Positions 17,117-26,303 are shown, numbered from the stretch's first letter. The stretch: 64,000 nucleotides of DNA from Mycolicibacterium sp. lyk4-40-TYG-92 (GCF_030209435.1 NZ_JARVRX010000020.1:1-64000), one strand, 5' to 3'. The notes: generated from the letters alone by a model not told the origin. Program-made: numbers and translations.

Positions 17117-18577
17117 TCAGACTACTTTGAGCGCGGCCGCGAACATCGCATCGGTGCCATGCCGATGTGGCCATAACTGCACGTGTGGTCCGGGACCGAG
17201 TCGATCGGCCGGGGCGAACAGCGGGCGGGCGTCGATCTGTTCGACCGGTTGACGGCGCAGGGCGTCGGCGATGACACCCACGGTCTCGGCCAGGTGCGGC
17301 GAACACGTCGCGTACAGCACCACACCGCCGGGCCGGGTGAGTTTGATTGCCGCAGCGAGCAATTCACGCTGCAGCCGGGCGAGGCCGGGCACGTCCGACG
17401 GCTGCCGGCGCCACCGCGCCTCGGGCCGGCGACGCAGCGCGCCCAGACCGGTGCAGGGCGCGTCGACCAGGACCCGGTCGAAGGACCCGGGCGCCAGACC
17501 GGACTCACGGCCGTCGACGCGGAGGACCTCGACACCCATGCCGGTGGTGTTGCGCTCGACCAGATCGGCGCGGTGCTCAGTCGGTTCGACGGCGGTCACG
17601 GTGGCGCCGCACTGCGCGGCGATGGCCGCGAGCATCGCGGTCTTGCCGCCGGGCCCCGAACACAGGTCCAGCCAGCGGGTGTCGTTGCCTTCCAGCGGCA
17701 CCTCGGTCAGCGCGCGGGCCACCAGCTGGCTGCCCTCGTCCTGCACCTGCGCCAGGCCGTCCCGGATCGGGTCCAGCTGGCCGGGGTCGCCGCCGGGCAG
17801 GTAGACCGCGTACGGCGAGAACCGGCCGACATCGCCGCCGACCGCCGCGGCGAGCTCCTCGGCACTGATCTCCCCCGGGCGCGCCGCGAGGTGCACGACG
17901 GGGCGTTCGTCGTCGCTGGCGAGCATCGCATCGAGCTCCCCGGCATCGGCACCGAGTGCGTCGGCGAAGGACTGCGCCACCCAGCGCGGGTGCGCATGCG
18001 TGAACGCGGTGTGGCCGATGGGGTCGGCCGCAGCCGACGGCGCGAGCTCGGCCACCCAGGCCGCCTCGTCCTTACTCGCGATGGCACGCAGCACGCCGTT
18101 GACGAAACCCGCACGCACCGAATCGAATTCGACGCCGGCCTGCTCGACGGTCGTGTCCACCGCGGCGTGGGCGTCGACGCGGGTGCGGAGCAACTGATAG
18201 GCGCCGAGCCGCAACAGATCGAGCAGCACCGGATCGATCCGGTCGGTGGGCCGCCCGGCGGCGCTCTCGATCACGGCGTCGAGCAGCCCGACGCAGCGGC
18301 AGGTGCCGTACGTCAGCTCGGTGGCGAAAGCCGCGTCGCGGCCGGTGATATCGCGCTCGCGCAGGATGGCCGGCAGCGCGAGGTTGGCGTACGCATCACG
18401 CTGCGAGACGGCGCGCAGCACGTCGAACGCAGCCTGGCGGGCCGGATCCAGCGGCTTGCGGCGCGGCCCGCGTGGCGCCTGCGACCGGCCCGGCTGCCGG
18501 TCCTGACGGTCCCGGCCACCCGCGCGCCCCTGGCTGTTGGGACGGCCCTGCCGTCCGCGTCCGCTCCGTTCGGTCAC
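17117..18577 (-). CDS. rsmB: 16S rRNA (cytosine-C5)-methyltransferase RsmB/Sun
   Basis: A 486-residue SAM-dependent methyltransferase of the Fmu/Sun family. The first ~60 residues are a Gly/Arg/Gln-rich tail, followed by a NusB-like RNA-binding domain (QAAFDVLRAVSQRDAYANLALP...). The C-terminal catalytic domain has SAM motif LDLCSGPGGKTAMLAA and the catalytic-cysteine motif VDAPCTGLGALRRRPE. A second cysteine lies in LYATCSPHLAET. The GTG start overlaps the fmt stop by 4 nt. The basic tail is a common actinobacterial addition. Confidence 0.95.
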   Translation of the reverse strand: MTERSGRGRQGRPNSQGRAGGRDRQDRQPGRSQAPRGPRRKPLDPARQAAFDVLRAVSQRDAYANLALPAILRERDITGRDAAFATELTYGTCRCVGLLDAVIESAAGRPTDRIDPVLLDLLRLGAYQLLRTRVDAHAAVDTTVEQAGVEFDSVRAGFVNGVLRAIASKDEAAWVAELAPSAAADPIGHTAFTHAHPRWVAQSFADALGADAGELDAMLASDDERPVVHLAARPGEISAEELAAAVGGDVGRFSPYAVYLPGGDPGQLDPIRDGLAQVQDEGSQLVARALTEVPLEGNDTRWLDLCSGPGGKTAMLAAIAAQCGATVTAVEPTEHRADLVERNTTGMGVEVLRVDGRESGLAPGSFDRVLVDAPCTGLGALRRRPEARWRRQPSDVPGLARLQRELLAAAIKLTRPGGVVLYATCSPHLAETVGVIADALRRQPVEQIDARPLFAPADRLGPGPHVQLWPHRHGTDAMFAAALKVV

Positions 18578-19500
18578 CGGGCCACCACACCTTCGTCCAG
18601 CCGGGCGCCGCGCGCCCAGTCCGCCGCATTCATCAGTTTCTTCCCCGGTGGTTGCACCATGCCCAGGCGCACCGGTGTGCTCCCGGTGCCGACCAGCACG
18701 CCCGCCTTCTGCACGCGAATTGCACCGGGCGCCAACGGTTCTGCCTCGACCGGAACCACCGGACCGAGTTTCACCCGCAGGTCGCCGATCTCGGTCCAGG
18801 CGCCCGGGTTCGGCGTGACCGCGCGGACGCGACGGTCGACGACGTGCGAGGGCAGGTCCCAGCGCACGCGCGCGTCCTCGACAGTGACCTTGGGCGCGAT
18901 CGTCACCCCGTCGGTGGGCTGCGGCACCGCGGTCAGCGCGCCGTCCTCGACACCATCGAGCGTCGTCTCCAGCAGACCCGCGCCGGCTTCGGCCAGTCGG
19001 GCCAGCAGATCGCCCGCGGTGTCGATGGGCCGCACCGCCTCGGTCAGCACGCCGTACACCGGTCCGGAGTCCAGGGCCCGCTCGATCTGGAACGTGGTGG
19101 CGCCCGTCACTTCATCGCCCGCCGCGATGGCGGCCTGCACCGGGGCGGCGCCGCGCCACGCCGGCAGCACCGAGAAGTGCAGGTTGATCCAGCCCAGCCG
19201 GGGCACCGCCAGCAGCTCGTCGCGCAGCAGGGCACCGTAGGCGACGACGGCGCAGCAGTCGGGGGCCAGCGCGGCGAGTTCGGCGACGAACTCGGGCTCA
19301 TTCGGCTTGGGCGGCCGCAGCACCGGAATACCTTCGGCCAGAGCGAGTTCCGCGACGGGGGACGGCGCCGGCTTGCCGCGGCGACCGGCTGCCGCGTCCG
19401 GACGGGTCAGCACCGCGACCACCTCGTGGCGGGGCGACGCGATGAGCCGACGCAATGACGGCAGCGCGGGTTCCGGAGTTCCGGCGAAGACGATACGCAC
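18574..19500 (-). CDS. fmt: Methionyl-tRNA formyltransferase
   Basis: Formylates Met-tRNA(fMet) using 10-formyltetrahydrofolate before translation initiation. The 308-residue protein begins MRIVFAGTPEPALPSLRRL and has the Rossmann formyltransferase domain with GWINLHFSVLPAWRGAAPVQ (~141-160), including the catalytic His and Arg region. Next are VTGATTFQIERALDSGPV and the small C-terminal OB-like domain. It overlaps rsmB by 4 nt. priA ends 15 nt upstream. Syntenic with Rv1406. Confidence 0.97.
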   Translation of the reverse strand: MRIVFAGTPEPALPSLRRLIASPRHEVVAVLTRPDAAAGRRGKPAPSPVAELALAEGIPVLRPPKPNEPEFVAELAALAPDCCAVVAYGALLRDELLAVPRLGWINLHFSVLPAWRGAAPVQAAIAAGDEVTGATTFQIERALDSGPVYGVLTEAVRPIDTAGDLLARLAEAGAGLLETTLDGVEDGALTAVPQPTDGVTIAPKVTVEDARVRWDLPSHVVDRRVRAVTPNPGAWTEIGDLRVKLGPVVPVEAEPLAPGAIRVQKAGVLVGTGSTPVRLGMVQPPGKKLMNAADWARGARLDEGVVAR

Positions 19501-19515
19501 GATCCACCAGGCTAG

Positions 19516-21516
19516 TCATCCGATGTGCAGCGGATCGATCTGCACCCGCACCGGCGTCTGATCGTGGCGGGCGCTGAGCACACCGGTCGCCCGGCGCAGG
19601 GCCGCCGCCAGCACCAGGCCACGCTCGCGCGAGACCCGCACCAGCATCCGGTGCACGGGTGCGCCCGGGTCCACACCGGGCGGGCGACGGGCGCCGAACG
19701 GCAGATCGACCGGCCCCAGCACCTCGGCATCGGGCGGCAGCGCCGCGGCCTCCAGCAGCGCGTCGGCCGCCTCCGGGACGCCGTCGACGGCCGCGAGATG
19801 AACTGCGGGCGGTAGCCCCACCTCGGCACGGCCGTCGAGCTCGGACTCGGCATGCCCGACCGGGTCCCAGCGCACCAGCGCCTGCACCGTCGGGATCGAC
19901 GATTCCGCCACCACCGCCACCGTGCCCCCGGCCGCGCGGTCGAGCACCATGGCCGACGCCGACATCCACCGGCGCAGCGTGTCCTCGGCCGCGCGCAGAT
20001 CCTGGCGGCCCAGCAGCGCCCAACCGTCCAGCAACAGCGCCGCGCCGTAACCGCCGTCAGCACGCGGTTCGGCGCCCGGGGTCGCCACCACGACGGCGGG
20101 GCGGGCCGGTACCTCGGTGACCACCGCGTCACCGCCGGAGGTGACGACGGGCACGCCCGGAAAGGCCCGGCCCAGCTCCTCGGCGGTGCGCCGGGCCCCG
20201 ACCACCACGGCGCGTACCGCGTCCGAGCCGCACCGGCCGCAGCGCAGCGCGATGTCCTGGCGACCGCACCACCGGCACACCGCACCGACGGTGTCGCGGT
20301 CCGGCAGCGACAGCGGACCGGTGCAGTGCCGGCACCGGGCGATGGTCCGGCATTTGCCGCAGGCCAGCGCGGGAACGTAACCGCGGCGCGGCACCTGGAC
20401 CAGCACCGGCCGCCCGGCGCTCAGCGCCGCCCGCGCCGCGCCCAGGGCCATCGACGGCAACCGGGCGGTGCGGGCCGCGGCGTCGCGTTCGTGGGTGTGG
20501 GCGTCGTCGTCGAGAGCGACGACCCGCGGGGCCCTCGCGCGCACCACACTGCGGCCGGCCACCAGGTCGTGCGCCCACTTGCTGCGCACCAGCGCCTGCG
20601 CCTCGGCGGTGCGCGCGAAGCCCCCGATGATTGCGCCGCAACGCAATTGGTGCGCCCGTAGCATCGCGACCTCGCGCGCGTGCGGATACGGGGCGCGCGG
20701 TTCGGCGAGCGAGTCGTCGCCGTCGTCCCACACGACGACGAGCCCGAGGTCGGCGACGGGCGCGAACACCGCGCTGCGGGTCCCGATGACGAGGCGCGCC
20801 TGCCCGCGCAGCACCGACAGCCACCGCCGGTAGCGCTGCGACGGGCCGAGACCGGCGGACAGCGCCACCACCCGGGTTTCGTCGACGAGCGTCAGCGCCG
20901 CGGCGTGGAGGGCGTCGACATCGCGCTGATCCGGCACGATCAGCAGGGCCGCACGGCCGGCGTTGACGACGACGGCCGCCGCCTCCGCGAGGCGCCGGGC
21001 CCAGTCCTCGCCCGGCAGCGCCTGCCACACCGCGCGCGGGGCCCGGCCCTCGGTGAGCGCTTCGAGGAACTGCTCGCCGCGGCCGTAGTGCTGCCAGGCG
21101 CCGGCGTCGACATCCCGCGGAATGAACGGCGGGAGTTCCGGTGGCGGTTGTTTCTCCACCGTCGCATGCCGGGGCGGAATGGCCAGTCGCAGCACGTCGG
21201 GCCGGCTGCCGGCGTACCGGGCGGCCACCGCTTCGGCCAGGCGTTGCACGTCGGGGGTCAGTACGCGCTCGGCCGACACCACGCGGTCCAGCCAACCGAG
21301 CTTGCCGGAATGGTCGGTGTCCGAACGCCTTTCGAGAATGAAGGCATCGACCAGTCGGCCGTTGAACCGGACCTTGGCCCGCACGCCCGGCTGGGCGTCG
21401 TCGGACAGGTCGGCCGGCACCAGGTAATCGAACTCGCGGTCCAGGTGCGGCACCGACAGCATCGGCAGCACCCGAGCCACGGGCTCGTGCTCGGCCTGCG
21501 CTCTGGTGACGGTCAC
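19516..21516 (-). CDS. priA: PriA-like primosomal protein, helicase motifs degenerate
   Basis: A 666-residue PriA homologue for replication restart (Rv1402). The N-terminal DNA-binding part (VLPMLSVPHLDREFDYLVP) and the zinc-binding cysteines are kept (CGKCRTIARCRHC, CRWCGRQDIALRCGRCGSD). The helicase P-loop is lost: where GVTGSGKT should be, the text is ALPGEDWA. The Walker B position reads VVVWDDGDDS instead of a DEEH box. This loss is known for mycobacterial PriA, which is thought not to be a helicase. I chose the GTG at 21516 because it forms a 4-nt overlap with the upstream membrane protein gene. The frame extends further back, to 21612. Confidence 0.9.
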   Translation of the reverse strand: MTVTRAQAEHEPVARVLPMLSVPHLDREFDYLVPADLSDDAQPGVRAKVRFNGRLVDAFILERRSDTDHSGKLGWLDRVVSAERVLTPDVQRLAEAVAARYAGSRPDVLRLAIPPRHATVEKQPPPELPPFIPRDVDAGAWQHYGRGEQFLEALTEGRAPRAVWQALPGEDWARRLAEAAAVVVNAGRAALLIVPDQRDVDALHAAALTLVDETRVVALSAGLGPSQRYRRWLSVLRGQARLVIGTRSAVFAPVADLGLVVVWDDGDDSLAEPRAPYPHAREVAMLRAHQLRCGAIIGGFARTAEAQALVRSKWAHDLVAGRSVVRARAPRVVALDDDAHTHERDAAARTARLPSMALGAARAALSAGRPVLVQVPRRGYVPALACGKCRTIARCRHCTGPLSLPDRDTVGAVCRWCGRQDIALRCGRCGSDAVRAVVVGARRTAEELGRAFPGVPVVTSGGDAVVTEVPARPAVVVATPGAEPRADGGYGAALLLDGWALLGRQDLRAAEDTLRRWMSASAMVLDRAAGGTVAVVAESSIPTVQALVRWDPVGHAESELDGRAEVGLPPAVHLAAVDGVPEAADALLEAAALPPDAEVLGPVDLPFGARRPPGVDPGAPVHRMLVRVSRERGLVLAAALRRATGVLSARHDQTPVRVQIDPLHIG

Positions 21517-22241
21517 GCAGTCGGTGTAGCAGACACGGCCGACACCGTCGACACTGTCCGGCCCGCGAAGAAGCCCGCGGTGATCAGGAGCAGCGACGCG
21601 GCGTAGGCCCACCAGATCGGGACCGCCAGCCTCTCGTCACCGAGCACGAACTTGCTGATGCCGATCATGCCGTCGCTCACCGCGAAACACAGCGCCCCGA
21701 GCGCGGTCCAGTGGGTCGGCAGGTCGGCGAACAGCGCCGTGCACACCATGGCCACCAGGACCGCCATGTAGACGGTGACGGGGATGGTCATCTGCTGCGC
21801 CACCAGGCTGGGCCAGAACCAGACGACGAGCCCGACGCAGATCACGACGAGGACTGCGGCACCGGCGGTGGCCGCCGGGGTGCGCCGGGCCAGCGGCAGC
21901 AGCGCGGCCAGGAAACACAGGTGCGCGATCAGGAACGAGCCGAGCCCGAACACGAATCCCATGGGCCATCCCGGCACGGCCAGCAGGAAGTCACCGCCCG
22001 CCGAGAACACCAGGGCGGCGACCAGCCAGTTGCGTTCGCGGACGATCGCATGGCCGGCCGCGGCCACCGCCAGCAGGAGCGCAGGCAGTGCCTTGATCGC
22101 AGGCTGCAGTACGAACTGGCCGGTCAGGTCGGCGCCCGACGGCAGCCGCAGCGCCGTCGCGATGAGGAAGATGCCGTAGCCGGCGGCGACCACGGCGGCC
22201 GCTATCCACAGCCACCGACGCACTGCGTACGGTGATCTCAT
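21513..22241 (-). CDS. YhhN/TMEM86-type lysoplasmalogenase-like membrane protein
   Basis: About 242 residues and roughly eight hydrophobic helices, with conserved acidic residues in membrane segments (FSAGGDFLLAVPG and CFAVSDGMIGISKFVLG). Both are signatures of the YhhN/TMEM86 family. Eukaryotic TMEM86B hydrolyses the vinyl-ether bond of lysoplasmalogens. The bacterial substrate is less clear. Position next to priA matches Rv1401. The ATG at 22241 interlocks with the ATG of the divergent esterase gene within one CATG. The frame is open further upstream but then runs through the esterase. Confidence 0.82.
   Translation of the reverse strand: MRSPYAVRRWLWIAAAVVAAGYGIFLIATALRLPSGADLTGQFVLQPAIKALPALLLAVAAAGHAIVRERNWLVAALVFSAGGDFLLAVPGWPMGFVFGLGSFLIAHLCFLAALLPLARRTPAATAGAAVLVVICVGLVVWFWPSLVAQQMTIPVTVYMAVLVAMVCTALFADLPTHWTALGALCFAVSDGMIGISKFVLGDERLAVPIWWAYAASLLLITAGFFAGRTVSTVSAVSATPTA
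22228..22233 (+). promoter_or_regulatory. -10 element of a leaderless esterase transcript
   Basis: TACGGT matches TANNNT and ends 6 nt before the ATG at 22240, which would place transcription start on the A of the start codon. No ribosome binding site is seen upstream of that ATG, consistent with leaderless translation, which is frequent in mycobacteria. Confidence 0.5.
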
Positions 22242-23163
22242 GTCGGACACTGTGCGTCCCCCGCTCGATCCCATTCTGCAAAAGGTACTGGAAGCGGTTC
22301 CCTTCCAATTGACCATGGACGGTGGCGTCGAAGCCGCCCGCGCGCGGTTCCGCGAGCTGCCCCGCAAGCCGGTGTTCCCGGAGGTCCGCGCCGAGGACCG
22401 CGTCGTCGACGGCGTGCCGGTCCGCATCTACCGGCCCGCCGACGTCGCACCGTCGGCACCAGTGGTGCTGTTCTTCCACGGCGGCGGCTGGGTGGTCGGC
22501 GACCTGGACACCTATGACGGCACCGCCCGCCTGCATGCCGTCGGGACCGGCGCCGTCGTGGTGTCGGTGGACTACCGGCTCGCCCCCGAGCACCCCTTCC
22601 CCGCCGCGGTCGACGACGTCTGGGCCGTCACGCAGTGGGTGGCCGCCCATGCCGACGAGATCGGCGGCGACCCGGATCGTCTTGCGGTGGCCGGTGATTC
22701 GGCCGGCGGCAACCTGGCCGCGGCGGTCGCACAGCTGGCCCGCGACGCCGGCATCACGCTGCGCGCCCAGTTGCTGTGGTACCCCGCGACCACCTGGGAC
22801 ACGTCACTGCCGTCGTTCACCGAGAACGCCGACGCCCCGGTCCTGGGCCGCGACGCCGTCGGGGGCTTCTCGTTGCTGTACGCCACGGGCGTCGACCTGC
22901 GGAACCCGCCGGCCACGCTCGTCCCGGCGCGCGCGGAATCCCTGGCCGGGCTGGCACCGGCCTACATCGCCGTCGCCGGATATGACCCACTGCGCGACGA
23001 CGGTATCCGCTACGGCGAGATGCTCACCGCGGCAGGGGTTTCCGTCGAGGTACACAACGCCGAGACCCTGGTGCACGGTTACCTCGGTTACTACGGCGTG
23101 GTGCCCGCGACGACCGAGGCGGCCGACCGTGCCATCGCCGCGCTGCGGGTCGCGTTAGCCTGA
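22240..23163 (+). CDS. HSL-family (family IV) esterase/lipase, LipI/LipH type
   Basis: A 307-residue alpha/beta hydrolase of the hormone-sensitive-lipase family, similar to Rv1399c/Rv1400c. The oxyanion-hole motif HGGGW starts at H80. The nucleophile is S154 in GDSAGG. The acid is the Asp in AGYDPLRDDG and the general base the His in LVHGYLGYYG. It probably hydrolyses short-chain acyl esters. No signal peptide, so cytosolic or peripheral. The next esterase gene begins 3 nt after its stop and is a close paralogue, so this is a tandem duplication read as one unit. Confidence 0.9.
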   Translation: MSDTVRPPLDPILQKVLEAVPFQLTMDGGVEAARARFRELPRKPVFPEVRAEDRVVDGVPVRIYRPADVAPSAPVVLFFHGGGWVVGDLDTYDGTARLHAVGTGAVVVSVDYRLAPEHPFPAAVDDVWAVTQWVAAHADEIGGDPDRLAVAGDSAGGNLAAAVAQLARDAGITLRAQLLWYPATTWDTSLPSFTENADAPVLGRDAVGGFSLLYATGVDLRNPPATLVPARAESLAGLAPAYIAVAGYDPLRDDGIRYGEMLTAAGVSVEVHNAETLVHGYLGYYGVVPATTEAADRAIAALRVALA

Positions 23164-23166
23164 GGC

Positions 23167-24141
23167 ATGACCCTGGACGAGACGCCGGACACCCGCCCCG
23201 CCATCGACCCGATCCTCAAAGCCCTCCTGGACGCCGTGCCGCTGGAGTTCACCATCGACGACGGCGTCGAGGTGGCCCGGTCCAAGCTCGCCGCGGTGCG
23301 CCCGCCCGCCGCGATGCTGCCGGACCTGCGGATCGAGAACCGCGTACTCGATTGCGGTGACGCCGGCCAGATTCCGGCCCGTATCTACTGGCCGCCCATC
23401 GACGGCGAGACCCGTCCGCTGCCGGTCGTGGTCTTCTACCACGGCGGCGGCTGGGCCATCGGCGACCTGGATTCCCATGACCATGTGGCCCGCGCCCATG
23501 CCGTCGGCGCCCGCGCCATCGTGGTGTCGATCGAGTACCGGTTGGCGCCTGAGCATCCGTTCCCCGCCGCCATCGAGGATTCGTGGGCGGCACTGCAGTG
23601 GGTCGGCGCGCACGCCACCGAACTCGGTGGCGACCCCGAGCGCCTCGCGGTGGCGGGCGATTCGGCCGGCGGCAACATCTCCGCCGTGATGGCGCTGCGG
23701 GCACGTGACGCGGGTGGCCCCGGGCTGAAGTTCCAGCTGCTCTGGTACCCCGTCACCACCGGTGACGTGTCGCTGCCGTCGTTCACCGAGAACGCCGACG
23801 CGCCCATGCTCAACAGCAATGTCACCGCCGCGTTCCTGTCCTGGTACCTGCCCGGCATGGACCTCAGCGACGCCGCCGCACTCCCGACCGACCTGGCGCC
23901 GGCGAATGCCGAGTCACTGGAGGGTCTGCCGCCGGCGTACATCGGCACCGCCGAGCACGACCCGCTGCGCGACGACGGCGCACACTACGCCAAACTGCTT
24001 GCCGCGGCGGGTGTTCCGGTCGAATTGAGCAACGAGCCGACCATGGTGCACGGCTTCGTCAGCCTGGCCCTGGCCTCGCCGGTCGCGACCGAGGCCACCA
24101 ACCGCGGCATCGCGGCACTGAAGGCCGCTCTGTACAGCTGA
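23167..24141 (+). CDS. lipH: HSL-family (family IV) esterase/lipase, LipH type
   Basis: A 324-residue paralogue of the preceding gene and the closer match to LipH (Rv1399c). The body is collinear: HGGGW from H92, GDSAGG with S166, TAEHDPLRDDG supplying the acid, and TMVHGFVSLAL the histidine. M. tuberculosis LipH prefers short acyl esters. It is separated from the upstream paralogue by three bases and is followed by a perfect 25-bp hairpin, so the pair forms a bicistronic unit. Confidence 0.88.
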   Translation: MTLDETPDTRPAIDPILKALLDAVPLEFTIDDGVEVARSKLAAVRPPAAMLPDLRIENRVLDCGDAGQIPARIYWPPIDGETRPLPVVVFYHGGGWAIGDLDSHDHVARAHAVGARAIVVSIEYRLAPEHPFPAAIEDSWAALQWVGAHATELGGDPERLAVAGDSAGGNISAVMALRARDAGGPGLKFQLLWYPVTTGDVSLPSFTENADAPMLNSNVTAAFLSWYLPGMDLSDAAALPTDLAPANAESLEGLPPAYIGTAEHDPLRDDGAHYAKLLAAAGVPVELSNEPTMVHGFVSLALASPVATEATNRGIAALKAALYS

Positions 24142-24150
24142 TTTGCCGCC

Positions 24151-24206
24151 GAACAGACGCGAAAACCCCCTATTTCCACAAAAATAGGGGGTTTTCGCGT
24201 CTGTTC
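24151..24206 (+). terminator. Long perfect hairpin terminator after the esterase pair
   Basis: Two perfectly complementary 25-nt arms (first arm starts GAACAGACGCGAAAACCCCC) around a 6-nt loop, with the stem containing a run of Ts on the 3' side. It begins 10 nt after the lipH stop and ends 16 nt before the next gene. The sequence is lower in GC than the surroundings. Confidence 0.85.
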
Positions 24207-24222
24207 GCGAGAGTATGGAGTC

Positions 24223-25701
24223 ATGACAACGCCTGATGTCCAAACGGTGATCGTCGGCGCCGGGTTCTCCGGGATCGGGGCCGGCATCCTGCTGGACCGG
24301 GCCGGGCTCGGCGACTACCGGATCCTCGAAGCCGGCTCCGGGCCCGGCGGCACGTGGTTCTGGAACACCTATCCCGGTGTCGCCGTGGATATTCCGTCGT
24401 TCTCCTACCAGTTCTCGTTCGAGCAGAGCGCGGACTGGTCGCGCACCTACGCCAAGGGCCACGAGCTCAAGGCCTACGCCGAGCACTGCGTCGACAAGTA
24501 CGGACTGCGGGACCGGATCCGGTTCGGCACCGAGGTCACCGGAGCCGAGTACGACGACGCCGCCGACCTGTGGCGCGTACACACCGGCACCGGCACCGTC
24601 ACCGCACGGTTCCTGATCAACGGCAGCGGCGTGCTGACGGTACCCAAGCCGCCGGACATCGACGGCGTCAGCGACTTCACCGGTATCACGCTGCACACCG
24701 CACGCTGGGACAGCAGCATCGACCTGAGTGGCAAGCGGGTCGCGATCATCGGCACCGGCGCCTCGGCCGTCCAGGTGATCCCGGAGATCGCACCGATCGT
24801 GGAGCATCTCACGGTCTTTCAGCGGACGCCGATCTGGTGCTTCCCCAAGCTGGATCTCCCGCTGCCCGCAGCGGCCCGCTGGGCCATGCGCGTCCCCGGC
24901 GGCAAGACGCTGCAGCGGCTGGCCAGCCAGGCCTACGTCGAGCTGACCTTCCCGCTGTCGGCGCAGTACTACAGCGTGTTCCCGTTGGCGGACGGCGCGG
25001 CCAGGATGGGCCGGTCGTTCCTGCGCCGTGAGGTCCACGACCCCGTGGTGCGTGACAAGCTCACCCCGCGGTACGCCGTGGGCTGCAAACGGCCGGGCTT
25101 CCACAACACCTACCTCGCGACCTACAACCGCGAAAACGTCAGCCTGGTAACCGAATCCATCGAGCGCATCACGCCCGCAGGGGTACGCACCGCCGACGGG
25201 CAGGAGCACGAGGTGGACGTGCTGATCCTGGCCACCGGGTTCAAGGTGATGGACGTCGACAGCGTGCCGACGTTCCCCGTCACCGGTGCCGGCGGCCATA
25301 CCCTCGGCGAGTTCTGGGAGACGCAGCGGCTGCAGGCCTATGAGGGCGTCAGCATCCCCGGTTTCCCGAACTTCTTCACCGTCATGGGTCCGTACGGCTA
25401 CGTGGGTTCGTCCTATTTCGCGCTGATCGAAGCTCAGACCCATCACATCGTGCGCTGCCTGCAGCGGGCGGAAAAGCTTGGCGCCCACCGGGTCGAGGTC
25501 TCGCAGGAGGCCAACGACCGCTACTTCGACGAGATGATGCGCAAACGCCACCGTCAGGTGTTCTGGCAGGACAGCTGCCAGTCGGCCAACAGCTACTACT
25601 TCGACAAGAACGGCGACGTGCCGCTGCGGCCCGCCACCACTGTGGAGGCCTACGTCCGCAGCCGCCGCTTCGACCTCGACGACTACGAGTTCAGCGCCTG
25701 A
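24223..25701 (+). CDS. Baeyer-Villiger-type flavin monooxygenase
   Basis: A 492-residue class B flavoprotein monooxygenase. FAD-binding Rossmann loop VGAGFSGIGAG lies at residues 11-21 and the NADPH-binding loop AIIGTGASAVQ at ~174-184. The Baeyer-Villiger fingerprint FxGxxxHxxxW is complete (F152, G154, H158, W162). Such enzymes use NADPH and O2 to turn ketones into esters or lactones. The adjacent esterases could hydrolyse such products, but that link is inference. It resembles Rv1393c, which lies next to metK in M. tuberculosis. It starts 16 nt after the esterase terminator, so it is likely separately transcribed. Confidence 0.88.
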   Translation: MTTPDVQTVIVGAGFSGIGAGILLDRAGLGDYRILEAGSGPGGTWFWNTYPGVAVDIPSFSYQFSFEQSADWSRTYAKGHELKAYAEHCVDKYGLRDRIRFGTEVTGAEYDDAADLWRVHTGTGTVTARFLINGSGVLTVPKPPDIDGVSDFTGITLHTARWDSSIDLSGKRVAIIGTGASAVQVIPEIAPIVEHLTVFQRTPIWCFPKLDLPLPAAARWAMRVPGGKTLQRLASQAYVELTFPLSAQYYSVFPLADGAARMGRSFLRREVHDPVVRDKLTPRYAVGCKRPGFHNTYLATYNRENVSLVTESIERITPAGVRTADGQEHEVDVLILATGFKVMDVDSVPTFPVTGAGGHTLGEFWETQRLQAYEGVSIPGFPNFFTVMGPYGYVGSSYFALIEAQTHHIVRCLQRAEKLGAHRVEVSQEANDRYFDEMMRKRHRQVFWQDSCQSANSYYFDKNGDVPLRPATTVEAYVRSRRFDLDDYEFSA

Positions 25702-25795
25702 GCGTTCGTGGCGGCGCCCGTATGAAAGTTCTTTGAACCCGGTAACTTTTCCGCATGCGTTGGCATCGGCACGACTATGGGCGCTGAATCGTCGG

Positions 25796-25801
25796 TACAG
25801 T
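25796..25801 (+). promoter_or_regulatory. -10 element before the LpqS-like gene
   Basis: TACAGT fits TANNNT and ends 7 nt before the GTG at 25809, so the transcript could be leaderless. A GGAG just before the GTG would be an alternative, closely spaced ribosome site. I looked for a RicR-type copper operator (inverted GGGTA/TACCC halves) near the promoter and did not find one. Confidence 0.4.
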
Positions 25802-25808
25802 CGCGGAG

Positions 25809-26204
25809 GTGACGACCCGGCCGATGCGATGGCGGGCAGCGACCCTGCTGCTTGTCGCCCTGCTGGGCCTCGCGATCGGCACCCAGCTGGGCAGCAAGCC
25901 CGCCACCACGGCGCACGCCCACGCAGCCCCCGTCCTCGTGGCCCCGGGCCACACGCTGCCGTCGGTGACCGCCGAACATCCACACCTGCGCGACAATTCG
26001 ATCCCGTCGGCGCCGGATCTGATGATCGGTCTGCCCCGGTCCACCTCCAACCTCCTGGCTCTCGGCCTGGCCGTCGCTGTCTGCGTCGCCATGGTGTGCT
26101 GGTGCGCACTGACGCCGGTGACCAGCCGCGGCCCGCCCCGTCCGGCGGCTGCGATTCACACCGGCCGGGCGGTCCTGACCCGGCTGTGCATCTCCCGACG
26201 CTGA
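25809..26204 (+). CDS. LpqS-like small membrane-associated protein
   Basis: A 131-residue protein with an N-terminal hydrophobic helix (LLLVALLGLAIGTQLG), a His-rich middle (TTAHAHA, EHPHLRDNSIPSAPD), a second hydrophobic stretch with two Cys (AVCVAMVCWCAL) and the ending TGRAVLTRLCISRR. The HLxDNS and LTRxC endings recall LpqS (Rv0847), a copper/RicR-regulated protein. The next two genes match Rv0848-Rv0849, supporting orthology. Unlike annotated LpqS it has no clear lipobox cysteine. Function is unknown; a copper link is inferred from family and context. Confidence 0.55.
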   Translation: MTTRPMRWRAATLLLVALLGLAIGTQLGSKPATTAHAHAAPVLVAPGHTLPSVTAEHPHLRDNSIPSAPDLMIGLPRSTSNLLALGLAVAVCVAMVCWCALTPVTSRGPPRPAAAIHTGRAVLTRLCISRR

Positions 26205-26303
26205 TCGGCTAGCGCAGGTCGGCCACAGTGCGTGGCCGATCGGTGTCCGCTGCCCGATTCCGCTGCCGCATCGCGGCCTCAAGCGACGAAAAGTGATGCA
26301 CTC

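Noticed and set aside
23914..26109. A 731-codon minus-strand frame across lipH and the monooxygenase
   Set aside because: Antisense to two well-supported genes and crosses the 24151-24206 terminator.
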